From Guadua angustifolia (Eukaryota > Streptophyta > Magnoliopsida > Poales > Poaceae): 64,000 nucleotides of DNA. Below the pieces are notes generated by a model. It saw nothing but the letters and a program-made list of their open reading frames with translations, was not told the DNA's origin and did not search any database. The position numbers and the translations under genes are program-made. Where the stretch lies: assembly GCA_036346375.1 (NCBI GenBank), contig CM070517.1:15169161-15233160 (forward strand), in the 5' to 3' direction. Shown here in pieces: positions 1 through 12,048 of this stretch (within the stretch, counting starts at the first letter, position 1; every line of letters starts with the position of its first letter).

Positions 1-177
1 CTTGCACTAAATTTGGAAGTGTTTTCTTTGCAGGCAGAGTTGGAAACTTGGAAGGACCTAGGAAGTTAGTGTTACCATCATGCCAATCTATATAGATGCT
101 TTTGTTCAAAACTACTAGCTAGTCGTATGAATACAAAGTGATCATTTTGTGTACTGAACACCTCATGTGGGTGGAAG

Positions 178-301
178 GGAAGCATATTCTCGGCCGTCCG
201 GCCTCTGCCGTATGGGTCGCTGCCGCGTGGGCCCACGTGGCGTAGGACCCATGTGCAGTGACCGTACGGCAGAGGGCCGTGACGGCAGAGGATCCTCGTC
301 C
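178..301. mobile_element. Mutator-like MITE, 124 bp, with 9-bp target duplication
   Basis: A GC-rich block is flanked by perfect direct repeats GGGTGGAAG at 169-177 and 302-310, the 9-bp duplication typical of Mutator-like elements. Its two ends are imperfect inverted repeats of about 38 bp, both carrying CTCTGCCGT. The related CACTA copy at 49740-49765 has a single GGGTGGAAG (on its complement) and no insert, which supplies the empty site. It is too short to encode anything, and the ORFs crossing it are accidental. Confidence 0.85.
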
Positions 302-611
302 GGGTGGAAGATAGTTGACCCTAGCTTTGAAGATCCTATAGGGTTCTCTTTTGTAAATGATAGATGGTTAACTGTACGAACCATGACACTTTTGGACAAA
401 TTTGTATATTACTCTATTTGAATGAATTTGAACTGTGTTGAATGGATGTATTACTTGATGGACAAAATTTGTGTGTTCTAGTTGAATGAAGTTGAATCAT
501 GTTGAACGGATGCATTAATTCAATCATTTTCTACTGTAATGTGGTGTACATATGAATTAATTATTAGTTAGATCTATAATATTCTATACAATAATGTTTA
601 TGTGGTTTACC

Positions 612-871
612 CTCAGACTATCTGTCGGCATTCTCTTTTCTGTCGACAAAAGTCTTACCCTCAGACTATCTGTCGGCAAAAGTCTATCTGTCGGAAAAAG
701 TATATCTGTCGGCAAAAGTCTTATAACAATGTCAGATCATCTGTCGGTAAAAATATATCTGTCGGCAAATGTTTTTGCCAACAGGACTTCTACCGACAGT
801 TATTTTCTATCAGTATAACTTTTGCCGACAGATAATAAGTCGCAATATGTGGTTTTTGCCGACAGATACAC
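612..871. repeat. CACTA subterminal repeat block
   Basis: About a dozen copies of a motif containing CTGTCGGCAAAAG, or its complement, occur in both orientations. In known CACTA elements such subterminal motifs are the binding sites of the TNPA-type protein. The same motif family fills both ends of the element at 49106-62189. Confidence 0.8.
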
Positions 872-900
872 TATTGATGAAAATGTGTCATGGTGTAGTG

Positions 901-1560
901 TGCATGGATGACAAATTTATGTCCCAAATAATCAAAAGAGCTTATTCTCAAAGAAGCTCATGATTCACCACTCACTATTCACCCTGGGAGCATAAAGACA
1001 TATCAAGATCTTCGAAAGAGTATTAGTGGCCTAAGACGAAGAGGAGGAGGAGTAGGACGAGGAGGAGGAGAGGAAGGAAGAGAAGGAAGAAGAGAAGGAG
1101 AAGAAAGAGTAGAAAAGGAGGGGAAGAGAAGGGTTCTGCATATGAGCTATTTCTAATATCCTTTTTTTGGGGTAAGGATCGAAATCATCTAACTGTGCTA
1201 TTTCTTCAAACTAGGTGGGTTTGGTGATGATTTTTTAGGGCAACATATGAAAAGTAGAGGTTAGACACCACTGAAACCCTAACTACTAGACTGACTCGTG
1301 GATAGTGGATATCGGGAAATTTTGGGTTTTTACATGGTGAATTTTGGAGTGTGGTCAACTAGAGAATTGTAGACAATTGAATTATCTTCCGAGAGATCAT
1401 TTGATCATATATTTTGTTGGGTAGGTTAAAAGCTATGTTATTCATGATCTCCCTATGCATTGAATCATCATGACCGGACAATGTTGTGGTAAGTCGTATA
1501 TTAAAAATAGATCGTGGCCAAATCAGGGTTTGTGTATAACATGAAAGTTGTAGCTCTTGG
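901..1560. other. Non-coding, unassigned; includes purine tract
   Basis: There is no open reading frame of note. Apart from the purine tract at 1034-1133 I recognise nothing. It is probably old repeat sequence. Confidence 0.4.
1034..1133 (+). repeat. Purine-rich (GAG/GAA) tract of about 100 bp
   Basis: The + strand is almost entirely A and G, with irregular GAGGAG, GGAAG and GAAGA units and a few C or T interruptions. It is simple sequence with triplex-forming character and no coding evidence. Confidence 0.8.
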
Positions 1561-2356
1561 TTTAAACTTTCTATAGAGTGCTAGAACACTAAGTTTGGTG
1601 TTGATACTCCCCCTATAGAATACCATAGGGTCTCGTGTATATCATGTACTAGTCTCATGATAATAGCTAGTACACACATTCACAACTTGGTAATTACATC
1701 CATGCATAATACATTTCATAAATATGAATGTTGATGATATATGATTCTTAGAACAAGGCCTTATGGTCAACAAAAGTGGGGAAGTAGTGGAAGCAAGATC
1801 TAGTGGTATACCTTAGCCCAAAATATCCACATGCAACCGACAAAGAGTAAGCCCTAAAAAAGCTCATCACTACAGTCCCCATAACATATGGTAAAGTAGG
1901 AATCATTAGGGATCATAGATTCCCCAACCTCTGAATATCAATAAGCAAGGGTAAGTACATTTGTACTCAACAAGACTTGTAGTGCATCACAATTATAAGT
2001 AAATGCTTGGTTGTGTCAAAGGAGTTGGTTATTCTAGGTTATTTTGCATCAAGCGAGATTTATTCATAATAATAGATAGTAGATTGCAAATGGAATTGCC
2101 AGTTGACAAGTATGTAAATAATAAGTATACATACAACATATGTAAGATCAACTCTCAATCCTCGGTGATTGTGTTTATCAAACCATTCCCTACCAATTCT
2201 TAAACAAAACCTTCCCTCAATTTATTCAATTCAACCCTTTTTGTAAAAATATAAAAGCTAACTAGTGTCACTATACCAAGTCTCTCATAACGGCCAGAAC
2301 GGCTTTTTGAAAAAATTTACACTCTACAGAGGTGCACATCTTTACCCAAAAGACAT
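1561..2356 (-). repeat. Degenerate LTR fragment, minus orientation
   Basis: Read on the minus strand, it carries blocks seen in the solo LTR at 19264-22611. One is the GGGTAAAG...CCTCTG.AGAGTGTAAA block (2297-2345, compare 21885-21915). The other is the TTGTTGAGTAC...GTACTTAC hairpin block (about 1955-1985). It is interrupted on its right by the copia element at 2357. There is no coding content. Confidence 0.5.
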
Positions 2357-3772
2357 TGTGAAATCATGTGCTAAAAAATTGGCTTCATGGTGAAATTGGC
2401 ATTGCAAAGTGGTTGTGATCATGGCATGTGTGGTGTTCATGCATATGCTATTTCAAATTATTATTTGATATGCTTGTGATAGCATGATAATAATTTTGCT
2501 TGATGCAATGCGCTCGTGTGAGTGGTTGCATGGATTGACTTTGAGTCAAGTCATGGACTTATCCTCAGATCTGTTTCTTGTTTGTTCATGTGCAGGTGTT
2601 GCTCGAGGGCGAACGTGCTCGATGATGGGACCGGAACTAGGTTCATGGAGGAACTGAGGTTTGGGACTAGATTCAGGGAGGAATCGAGGTCTTGGTGGTC
2701 AAGAATGTCATGTAGGACGTTCGGGCTAGAAAACAATGCACATGGAGGCTGGTTAGTCATGTGAGTATGGCATGTGGGCTGTACACGCGTGCAGAACTTG
2801 TATTCAACCATGTTGGGCCAAGTGGAGATGTATACAAACTCTTTCCATGTTGGGCGTGGAGTTGTATACAAACTCTTTTGGGATTGCTCAGTATAAATAG
2901 AGAGAGGTGTCTCCTGTTTATGTAGAGAGCCAAGGTTTTAGGGTTTGTACTCTTTTGTTTTTGGAGTACTAGACAAAAAGAAATAAAATATCTTTCTTGC
3001 GACCATAGCGTCTTAGTGCTTTGATGCGATTTGTTCCTGGTGACCAGAAAGTCCTTACAGCCGTGTGACGTGAAGAAAAATCATAGTGCTACCGACGTGC
3101 ATCTCGTCCGAGAGCTTTGTATCTCTTGTGGTTGTTCATCTTGCGTGGCTAGAAAATTTTCTGGCGACTAGAAGCGTTGGTCGTACTCATGCAAAAGTCC
3201 TAGCAGCCGTTTTTCTTTTTGCTTCTGCAACCGTGCACGCATCCGTGACTTGGAGTACGTGTGGCTAGAAAAGTTTTTTGGTCCGGCGCTAATGTTCTTG
3301 TTTTAGTCCGGAGCAATATTTGGTCCGGCGCTAATACTTCTTGTTTGGTCCGGTGGTGCTTTCAGTTTCTGTCATTATTTGTTATAGTCATCTTGTGAAG
3401 GTAATATCTCTAGATCCATAGATCCGATTGAGTTGATTCTTATTGCATTAGTTTTGGAATTGAATCTATTTTCTAAAGTAAAAATTTCACATCAATCCAA
3501 TGGTGGGATCTTTGGAAATTATTGTTTTAGTGAACGTGTATCAATCTATTTTTATTTGGTCCGGCGGTGCAAGAATTTGGTCCAGCGTACACGTTCTTAT
3601 TTGGTCCGGCGGTGCAATATTTTGGTCTAGCGCAATAAGACTTTTGTCGAATCTGAATCAAGTAATTTGAGTCTGAATTGGGGTGTTTCAAAAATCATAC
3701 AAATTTGATTTTAGCTTCCGCGCAATCGTTCACCCCCCTCTGATTGCTATATTAGTATATTTCGATCCTACA
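2357..3772 (+). repeat. 5' LTR of copia element (1416 bp)
   Basis: It starts TGTGAAATC and ends TCCTACA, two bases before the primer binding site. The first ~720 bp (2357-3080) match the 3' LTR at 10133-10839. The rest (3081-3772) has no counterpart there and contains several GGTCCGGCG repeats (3280-3640). A small deletion of about 16 bp near 2645-2665 distinguishes the 3' LTR. Confidence 0.85.
2892..2899 (+). promoter_or_regulatory. TATA box of copia 5' LTR
   Basis: TATAAATA lies 535 bp into the LTR and is followed by GAGAGAGG. It is repeated at the same relative place in the 3' LTR (about 10652-10659). It is the probable core promoter for the genomic RNA. Confidence 0.7.
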
Positions 3773-3774
3773 AG

Positions 3775-3786
3775 TGGTATCAGAGC
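3775..3786 (+). other. Primer binding site (initiator tRNA-Met)
   Basis: TGGTATCAGAGC lies two bases after the LTR end. It is complementary to the 3' end of plant initiator methionine tRNA, the usual primer for copia elements. It fixes the 3' boundary of the 5' LTR. Confidence 0.9.
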
Positions 3787-3831
3787 TTTGTTTTTCTAAT
3801 CAATCTTAACCGGTGATTAGAAACCATAGCA

Positions 3832-6040
3832 ATGGATAGGTATTCAACAAAACTTTGTGTTTTCGATGGTGTTGATTTTCAGTTTTGGAAAGCAAAGATG
3901 GAGGCATACATTCAAGCTCAGGGCTTTGCAATTTGGGAGAAGGTGTACAAGCCATATCAAGTACCTGGGATTGATGAAGTCAACGAAATCAATCAAGCAC
4001 ATGTTGAAGCACACAGCAAAACACAAAATTTGATCATCCAAGGATTGGGAAGAAGTGACTTCGACCGCGTGATTCATCTCAAGTCTGCATATGAGGTATG
4101 GAAATCTCTTTGTGATTATCATGAGGGTTCTAACACTGTCAAAGAGGTTCGCCAAGATATATATAAGAAAGAATACATCGATTTAAGATGAAACCTGGTG
4201 AGTCACTAGATGATTTCTTTGCACACTTTAATAAAATTCTTAGCAATTTTGCGTGCTGTTGGAGTTTGCTTTGATGATGTTGCTAATGCTAGACAATTGT
4301 TTAGTGCATTAGACATGTTAATTTAGGAGATGAAAGTTACATCCATTAGATAATCAACTGTCATGAGTACACTTATTTTAGATGTTCTTTTCTCTAAATT
4401 AAAAACTTATGAATTGGATGTTCTTACTAGAAAGAATGATCATAAATCAATTGCATTGACCTCCCAATCTAGCATGTCTCAGAATAATGCTTCTTCAAGT
4501 TTTGCTTTGTTTTCCTTGTCTTCACTAACCGATGAACAGATTGAAGAATTTCCTGAAAAAGATTTGGCACTACTCTCTTCTCGTTTTAATAAAGCTTTGC
4601 AGAATGTGAGAATGAGGAAGAGAGTTGGTGGTGGCCCTCCAAGATGCTATGAGTGTGATGATCTCAACCACATTCGTTCAAATTGTCCTAAACTTGCAAG
4701 TAAAGCATCAAGGGAGGAGAAGGACAAGGACAAAATAAAAGAGAAAAAGAAGTCATCTTCAAGTGATATAAAGAAGAACTTCATAAATCGCAAAGTTGTC
4801 CACCGGGTTCTTTCTGCTCTTGAACAAGTAAATTTGAGTGATGTGGATTCAGAGAGAAGTGAAGATGACACAACAACTCCAAATAAGCATGAATTGACAA
4901 GGTTGTGTCTCATGGCTAGAAATGATGAAAGTTTCACTAAGGACGATCATGACAGCAACTTCAATGAGGTAGAACCTTCTTATGATGAATTAGCTATTGC
5001 TGTTGCTCGTCTTGGTAAATTGCTTGATAAACGCAACAAGAAAATTAAGAAACATGATGTTCTTGTGGAATCTTTGAATGCTGAAATTGCTAGATTTTAA
5101 TCTTTGATTCCTGATGATGATGTTTGCATATCATATGACTTGATTTGCAATGAGCTTACTTTGCTTAGGAAAGAACATGTTACTTTATTAGAGCAAGTTA
5201 ATACTGAAAAGAAGAAAAATGATAAACATCTAAAAAATGCTAGCTGTTCAACTACTGATTTGCATGATTCAACTCAATGTTCTAAATGCTACACACTTGA
5301 ATTGAAGTTGCATGATGCAAATGCTAGGGTTTCTCAAATGACAGATGCTCTGCTTACTCATAAGGTTCTTTCATACTCAACTTGTCGCAAGCAAAAAGGA
5401 AAAGTGGATGTTCTCTGTAATAATTGCTTAACTCTTTCTCGAAAGGTTGATTACTTGAAAAATCTTTAAAACATTTCACTAAAGGAAAGAAAAACCTAAA
5501 CATGATTCTAGATCAATCAAGAGTCAGCACTCATAATAAAGGTTTAGGTTTTGATTCTTATACTCCTCATAAATCACATGCTCCCACTGTTGTTAAGGCA
5601 CTTGAAGGTGGAAAATTTGAAATTGTCAATGAGCCTAAGAAAATTATTTTTAAGTCTGCTAGTGTTTTATCTTCTACTGTGATGACTGCAAATGTTGCTT
5701 CTACTATTAAAGCTAAACATCATGTTAAATACAATTGCACTCATTGTGGTAGAGATAGACATTTAGTAGATTTTTGCTTTAGACTAGCTAAACAACAAAG
5801 GAGAGAAAGGTTTAATGCTAGGTCTAATTTCAGAAGGGCACACTTTACTTCTCATTTTGTGCCTAGGGTGATGCAAACACCTTTTGTTGCAAGAAACACG
5901 GGAAAAGGCAAAATTGATTCTGTAAACAAGCATTCTCGTGTTGTGTCTACTCGTCGTGTGTCTCAGTACTGGATTCCAAAATGTTTATTTCTAACCCCAA
6001 TACTGAGGCCTCGACATTCTCTGTTTTTATGTAGGCTTCT
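3832..6040 (+). pseudogene. gag remnant of copia element
   Basis: The gag region starts at the ATG at 3832 (residues begin MDRYSTKLCVFDG, followed by the FDG...FWKAKM pattern of copia Gag proteins). It breaks at a stop at 4189-4191 and resumes in pieces at 4363-5100, 5104-5469 and 5502-6068, in more than one frame. A CCHC zinc knuckle (CYECDDLNHIRSNC) is encoded near 4650 and a second one (CTHCGRDRHLVDFC) near 5735. A lysine-rich stretch and an acidic linker with EPSYDEL lie between them, followed by heptad-like sequence. Gag would package the element RNA into virus-like particles. At least two frameshifts and two stops make it non-functional. Confidence 0.85.
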
Positions 6041-6055
6041 CGCGCGAGGAAGGAG

Positions 6056-7591
6056 AACATTTGGCTAGTAGATTCTGGATGCTCACACCACATGTTCGGT
6101 GATAAGAATTAGTTCTCCTCCCTCACTCATGCATCTTGTGCTGAAAGTGTTACTTTTGGAGATGCTTCTTTCACTTCTATTGTGACAAAAGGTACAGTAA
6201 AAGGTAAATGGCAAGTTTATGTTCAAGGATGTGGCTCTTGTTGAGAACTTGAAATATAACTTGCTTTCTGTTTCACAAATGATTGATGAAGATCTCGAAG
6301 TATGTTTCAAGAAAAATGAATGCAAAGTTTTAGATGCTTCAGGTGATCTTATGTTCAAGATTTCACGCTTTGGAATAGTATTTAAAGCTGATTTTGATGT
6401 ATCACCTTCTTCTAAGCATAGGTGTCTAGTTGCTAATGTTTCTAAAGATTTATTCTTTTGGCACCGTAGACTTGGTCACGTTGGTTTTGATCATCTTACT
6501 CGTGTTAGTGGTTTAGACCTCATACGTGGCTTGCCTAAGCTTAAGGGTGATAGCGATTTAGTATGCTCTTCTTGTAGACATGGTAAGATGATTGCAGGTT
6601 CACATCCACCTCTTACCATGGTGATGACAAACGCTCCAAGACAGCTACTACATCTTGACACGGTTGGACCTTCTCGAGTTCAATCTTTTGGAGGCAAATG
6701 GTATGTACTTGTTATTGTTGATGATTATTCTAGATACTCTTGGGTTTATTTTATGGTATCTAAAGATGAGGCTTTTAGTCATTTTAGAAGTTTTGTTATT
6801 AGATTATCTATTGATCACCCAGGAGCACTTAGAGCTATCAGAAATGATAATGGAACTGAGTTTAAAAATTCTTCGTTTGATCACTTTTGTGTTGAGAAAG
6901 GAATTGATCATCAATTTTCTTCACTGAGAGTGCCTCAACAAAATGGTGTAGTTGAAAGAAAGAACAGGACTTTAATTGAGATGGCTAGGACTATGCTAGA
7001 TGAACATCACACTCCTAGGAAGTTTTGGCCTGAAGCGATTTCAACTGCATGCTATGTTTCTAATAGAGTGTTTTTTAGATCGATGCTAGGCAAGACTTCT
7101 TATGAGCTTCATTTTGGTCATAGGCCTAGTGTATCTCATTTCAGAGTTTTTGGATGCAAATGCTTTGCCTTAAAATCTAGAAATCTTGATAAGTTTGAAA
7201 CTAGATCAACTGATGGTATTTTTCTTGGATATTCTGCTCATACACATGGCTATCGTGCACTTGTTTTGCAGACTAACAGAATTGTAGAAACATGTGAAGT
7301 TACTTTTGATGAGACTAGTCCTGGCACTGTCCAATTGATGCAGGTACAGATGCATATGTTCAGGGGGGAGAGTATCTTTGTTGATAATGATGATGATGAT
7401 GTTGAGGATGAAGTGTTGATTCCTATTGCACAACCAGCTGTAGCACCGTTGGCACCTGCCACTACATCATCTACAGCTGAGCATCCTCAAGCCACAAAAT
7501 CATATGTACATGCTGAAAATGAAGAAGGAGAAGGAGAAGTTTCTGAAGTTTCAGCTCCTTTGCATATTCAAAGGAGGCATCTACCTGAATA
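6056..7591 (+). pseudogene. Protease-integrase remnant of copia pol
   Basis: A protease signature (WLVDSGCSHHM, catalytic DSG) is encoded at 6062-6094, in a frame with an early stop. From 6219 a long open stretch encodes integrase. It has an HHCC zinc domain (H at about residue 81, CSSC at about 117) and a core with D147, D210 and E246. The last two are separated by 35 residues, as expected for DDE integrases. A GKNR-type chromodomain is not seen, as expected for copia. The frame closes at a TAG at 7590-7592, where the same frame continues directly into reverse transcriptase, so a single base change explains the stop. An asp-rich, low-complexity linker lies near 7380-7420. Confidence 0.9.
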
Positions 7592-7592
7592 G

Positions 7593-9203
7593 ATGATTGG
7601 ATATTTAAATGAGAGAGTCACCCAATCCAGGTTTATTGCTTCTGATTCTCACGTTTACTCTGCTTTTGTTGCTTCTTTTGAACCCAAAGATATATCTCAT
7701 GCATTAACTGATGAATTTTGGATCAATGCCAAGCACGAGGAATTAGAGAATTTTGAGTATAATAAAGTATGGAAACTTGTTCCACCTCCTCTTGATTTTA
7801 ATATAATTGGAACTAGATGGGTTTTCAAAAACAAACAAAGTGAGGATGGTATTGTTGTCAGGAATAAAGCTAGATTGGTTGCTCAAAGATTTACTCAAGT
7901 TAAAGGTTTAGATTTTGATGAAACCTTTACTCCTATTGCTAGAATTGAAGCCATTAGAATTCTTTTAGCATTTACTGCATCTAAAGGTTTTAGATTGTAT
8001 CAAATGGATGTGAAAAGTGCTTTTTTAAATGGCTATATTAATGAGGAGGTATATGTTAAGCAACCATCTGGTTTTGAAAATTCTAAGTTTCCAGATCATG
8101 TGTACAAATTGTCAAAAGCTTTGTATGGTTTAAAACAAGCCTTAGAGCATGGTATGATAGGCTAAAAACCTTTTTACTTGAAAAGGGGTTCACAATGGGA
8201 AATGTTGACAAAACTCTCTTTTTACTCAAACAAGGCAGTGATCAACTATTCGTTCAGATTTATATTGATGATATTATCTTTGGTGGTTCCTCTCATGTTT
8301 TGGTGTCTAAGTTTTCAGAAACCATGAGGAAGGAATTTGAGATGAGTATGATGGGTGAGTTAACTTACTTTTTGGAACTGCAAATCAAACAAACGAAGGA
8401 AGGTACTTTTGTTCATCAAAGTAAGTACACAAAAAATTTGCTTCGCCGCTTTGGTATGGAAAACTGCAAGCCGATCATGACACCCATGGGAGGCACTTGC
8501 ACACTTGATCTGGATGAAAATGGTGAGATGGTTGATCAAATAGAATATAGAAGAATGATAGGTTCACCTTTATATCTCATTGCATCAAGGCCGGATATTC
8601 AATTTGTGTGCTCACTTTCAAGCTTCTCCACATGTTTCACATCGACAAGCTAGCAAGCGGATTTTTAGGTATCTCCATTGTACTCAAGACTTTGGCATAT
8701 GACTTTCTGCTTCCTCATGCATTAGTTTAAGAGTATTTTCTGATGCTGATTTTGAAGGTTGTAGAATTGATAGAAAAAGTACATCTAGTTTACGTCACTT
8801 CTTGGGTAATTCTCTTATTGCATGGTCATCTAGAAAACAATCTTCTGTTGCACAATCAACTACTGAATCTGAATATGTATCTGCTGCTAGTTGTTGTTCT
8901 CAAATTCTTTGGATAGTAGTTACACTTAAAGATTATGGGGTTAATTTGGATAGTGTTCCTCTTTTGTGTGATAACACTAGCGCAATATGCATTGCTAAGA
9001 AACCTGTGCAACATTCTAGAACAAAACACATTGAAATCAGATTTCAGTTTCTTAGAGATCATGTAGAAAATGGAAATATTATGCTTCATCATATGGATAC
9101 TGAACATCAATTGGCAGATATTTTCACAAAACCTTTGTCTTCTTCTCGTTTTGCTTTTATTCGGGGAGAACTTGGGTTGGTTCATCCGATAAGTTATTTT
9201 TGA
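7593..9203 (+). pseudogene. Reverse transcriptase-RNase H remnant of copia pol
   Basis: The first piece (7593-8165) carries the copia RT motifs TRWVFKNK, KARLVAQ, DVKSAFLNG and KALYGLKQA. A frameshift near 8150 moves the frame to 8195-8653, where the catalytic YIDD box is encoded at 8261-8272. A further break follows, and RNase H resumes at 8802-9203 with SSRKQSSVAQSTTESEY, LLCDNTSAI and the terminal HIEIRFQFLRD and LADIFTKPL blocks. All expected domains are present in order but in three separate pieces, so no active enzyme could be made. Confidence 0.9.
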
Positions 9204-10130
9204 GGGGGAGTTTTTGAAGTTTTTGTAATATTTTGAAGTTTCTTAAATGAAAAAAATAGAAAACAATGAAAAAGTAATGAGCATTGTATTTCATACACAT
9301 ATGTCATTTGAAGCCATGTTTATCCTACAAGGTCTTTGCAACTTCATGTTTATGCACATATGGTGTAGTTTATGACATGACTATTTAAATGGAATGAAAA
9401 CTTGAATTAAATCTTGTCATGGTTGAATTTTCTTGGCTATCTTGATCCTACTCAAAAAGTGCTAAATATGAAATTTATCAAAGTTAAATGCTAAAGCTCA
9501 AAGAGTGATTGTTGATAAATGCAAGATCAAGGTTATGTACTATCGCACTTCTTCTTTATGAGACTGCTTATCATTGCACTTTGATATGAACTTGGAAGAG
9601 GTTGTGTATGACCGAAACCATGAAACCTTAAGCTTGTGATTGCTTGGCATGATTGAAAAGTAAGGCTGATGGTATATATAATTCCTTGCAATTGTTATTG
9701 TTGCAATCAACCAACAAATCAATTTTTCTTTACAAAAAGGCATCAATGATTTGCACAAAAATTTTAGGTTTTGAGGTAGTTGAGTAAGGGAGATCATGCC
9801 ATGCAAAAATTGCTAATAATACTTAGATTTCTAGTTATGCTTACTCTACATTGTTTATGTGTAAATTTGAGGGTGCAAGTATTTTTGATAGCATGGCTTG
9901 GTGATGAAATTATTACATTTGCGGATGACTTATAATGCTCAGTACATAAAAAATAAACAAAAAGATTATGTTCTCTCTTTTGTATTCTTGATGAATTTCT
10001 TCTTTTTAGGAGGAGATTTTTTTTCACTTTGCTTTTTATTTTAAAATAAAATTTCTTAAAACTTTTCTTGTGAGGTGAATGACAATGTTTAGTTCTAAAT
10101 GGTGTTGCTTATGTTTTCATCAAGGGGGAG
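9204..10130 (+). other. 3' spacer with two polypurine tracts
   Basis: About 0.9 kb of non-coding sequence separates the end of pol from the 3' LTR. A GAGGGGGAG tract lies directly after the stop codon (9203-9211). The canonical AAGGGGGAG lies immediately before the 3' LTR (10122-10130), where plus-strand DNA synthesis would be primed. A long spacer with repeated polypurine tracts is a known Sirevirus trait. Confidence 0.7.
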
Positions 10131-10132
10131 AT

Positions 10133-10839
10133 TGTGAAATCATGTGCTGAAAAATTGGCTTAATAGTGAAATTAGCATTGCAAAGTGGTTGTGATCGTGG
10201 CATGTGTGGTGTTCGTGCATATGCTATTTCAAATGATTATTTGATATGCTTATGATAGCATGATAATAATTTTGCTTGATGCAATGCGCTCGTATGAGTG
10301 GTTGCATGGATTGACTTTGAGTCAAGTCGTGGACTTGTGCTCGGATTTGTTTCTTGTTTGTTCATGCGCAGGTGTTGCTTGAGGGCGAACGTGGTCGATG
10401 ATGGGACCAGAACTAGGTTCGGGACTAGATTCAGGGAGGAATCGAGGTCTTGGTGGTCAAGAATATCATGCAGGATGTTCGGACTAGAAAACAATGCACA
10501 TGGAGGCTAGTTAGTCATGTGAGTATGGCATGTGGGCTGTACACTGCGTGCAGAAGTTGTATTCGGCCATGTTAGGCCAAGTGGAGATGTATACAAACTC
10601 TTTCCATGTTGGGCATGGAGTTGTATACAAACTCTTTTGGGATTACTCAGTATAAATAGGGGGAGGTGTCTCCTGTTTATGTAGAGAGCCAAGATTTTAG
10701 GGTTTGTACTCTTTTACTTTTGGAATATTAGACAAAAAGAAATAAACCATATTTCTTGCGACCTTGGCGTCTTGGTGCTTTGATGCGATTTGTTCCTAGC
10801 GACTAGAAAGTCCTTACGGCCGTGCGGCGTGAAGAAAAT
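10133..10839 (+). repeat. 3' LTR of copia element, truncated
   Basis: It starts TGTGAAATC directly after the polypurine tract and matches the first half of the 5' LTR up to GTGAAGAAAA. Homology then stops and the sequence switches to unrelated AT-rich DNA. About 700 bp, including the expected CA terminus, is missing, so no target duplication remains. Confidence 0.85.
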
Positions 10840-12048
10840 ATAAGAGCCAAATTAATTCAAATAGAGACCAAATTTAAATATTTTTGTAGAAATAGAACTT
10901 TCATGATTTTATAAAAAAATTAGAAACTAGTTTCCCTCAATTTAGAGTTCATTTGCAAAAGTTATGAGTGTTTGAATTTTAGTCGACTAACGTCAAAGGT
11001 GTGTTTTCCCAAAAATACATTTTCTAACAGAGAAAGCACACTTTTGTTTAAACTGAAAGTGCATTTCTCATTTTTCTAGGTTTTTTATTTATGTTACAAA
11101 GACTTACAAGTGGGGTCCTTATGTCAGGTTTTATTATTTTTGAAAACATCTAACATGTGGGGTCCACGTGTCAGTGACTGGTCATCTTAAATACCAGTTC
11201 GGGTTTTACTTATTAATCCTAGTGGCCCACATGTCATAGACTCATTAGCTTAAAATTGAGTTAATTATATTTTTTTATTAATTTTAATGATGTTTCTGAC
11301 ATCTGGGGCCCACATGTCATAGAGATATGGCTTGGCGCCATGGCCAAGCTGACACATGAGCTCGTCGGCAGCGAACAACGATGGCTTATGCAGCGTGAGT
11401 GGTAAAGACATCTAGAGGGGCTCAAGGTGAAGCCTTGGCTAGTGGTGGTGGCTGGGGAGATGGTTGGAGATGGCGAAGCATCTTAGGTCAAACACGATGT
11501 GTGCATGGGGGCAATCAAAGGTGACCAGGTGGTTGTGTTAGCTTAGTAGGATCTTGATGGTGCTTTAGCCGTAGGCTCAAGGACCAATGGTCACTGAAGT
11601 AATACCGGTAACCAAAAGGATGATAGTGTAAAATAGGGCAAATGTGTAGGGGTGCTAGGAACCATACCAGGCCAAATTGTGTTGCAGAAAGGGTTCGAGA
11701 GCTCACCACAGCTACCAGCTTGGGCTGGTTGGCCTACTATGAATGGCAGCGGCGGTGGGAGACTTCACGATGATAGCTCAAACTTGAGGGATCTGGATAG
11801 GGAGAATGATTCCATTAGCTTTGTCATGACACGAGGAAGCTCAAAATGACCATGATCAATGCTAGGACTAACCAGAGAGGGAGAAAGAGCTTGGCGATAG
11901 TACAATCGGAGATGAAGAAGAAGCTTGATTCCTAGGGCTACATTGCATGGAGGGTGAAATCAAGTAAGGAATCTTGAAGGGATGAGAAATGGCGTGTGAT
12001 GATGCACGTGTCGAGGCTAGGGCTCACTAGGGAAGGGACTTAGCTTCG
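10840..12048 (-). repeat. Degenerate LTR-like sequence
   Basis: Non-coding, AT-rich, then GC-richer sequence with phrases such as GTGGGGTCCACGTGTCAGTG and GGGGCCCACATGTCA, common in grass gypsy LTRs. It is the left half of whatever the solo LTR at 12054 inserted into. The right half resumes at 15609, where a TATTTAAG-type TATA on the minus strand suggests minus orientation. I cannot find its own termini. Confidence 0.4.

Larger units (their letters stand above)
1..900 (+). mobile_element. CACTA element, terminal fragment (family A)
   Basis: The fragment ends at 900 with the complement of CACTACACCATGACA. Before it lies a dense block of subterminal motifs built on GCCGACAGAT and ATCTGTCGGC. 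Positions 1-170 and 310-900 match the reverse complement of the left end of the complete element at 49106-62189, so this is a second copy of the same family in the opposite orientation. Its transposase gene would lie upstream, outside the window, reading rightwards. The 3 bases after the end are TGC; the partner duplication is outside the window. No transposase coding sequence remains in this stretch. Confidence 0.9.
2357..10839 (+). mobile_element. Ty1-copia retrotransposon, Sirevirus-like, decayed
   Basis: The order is 5' LTR, primer binding site, gag with CCHC knuckles, protease, integrase, reverse transcriptase, RNase H, a long 3' spacer with AAGGGGGAG tracts and a partial 3' LTR. Integrase before reverse transcriptase makes it copia-type. 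The long gag with a coiled-coil extension, the repeated polypurine tract and the long 3' spacer suggest the Sirevirus (SIRE/Maximus) lineage. The 5' flank is GACAT, but no target duplication can be tested because the 3' LTR is cut short. Stops and frameshifts occur throughout, so it is not autonomous. It sits inside older LTR sequence. Confidence 0.9.
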
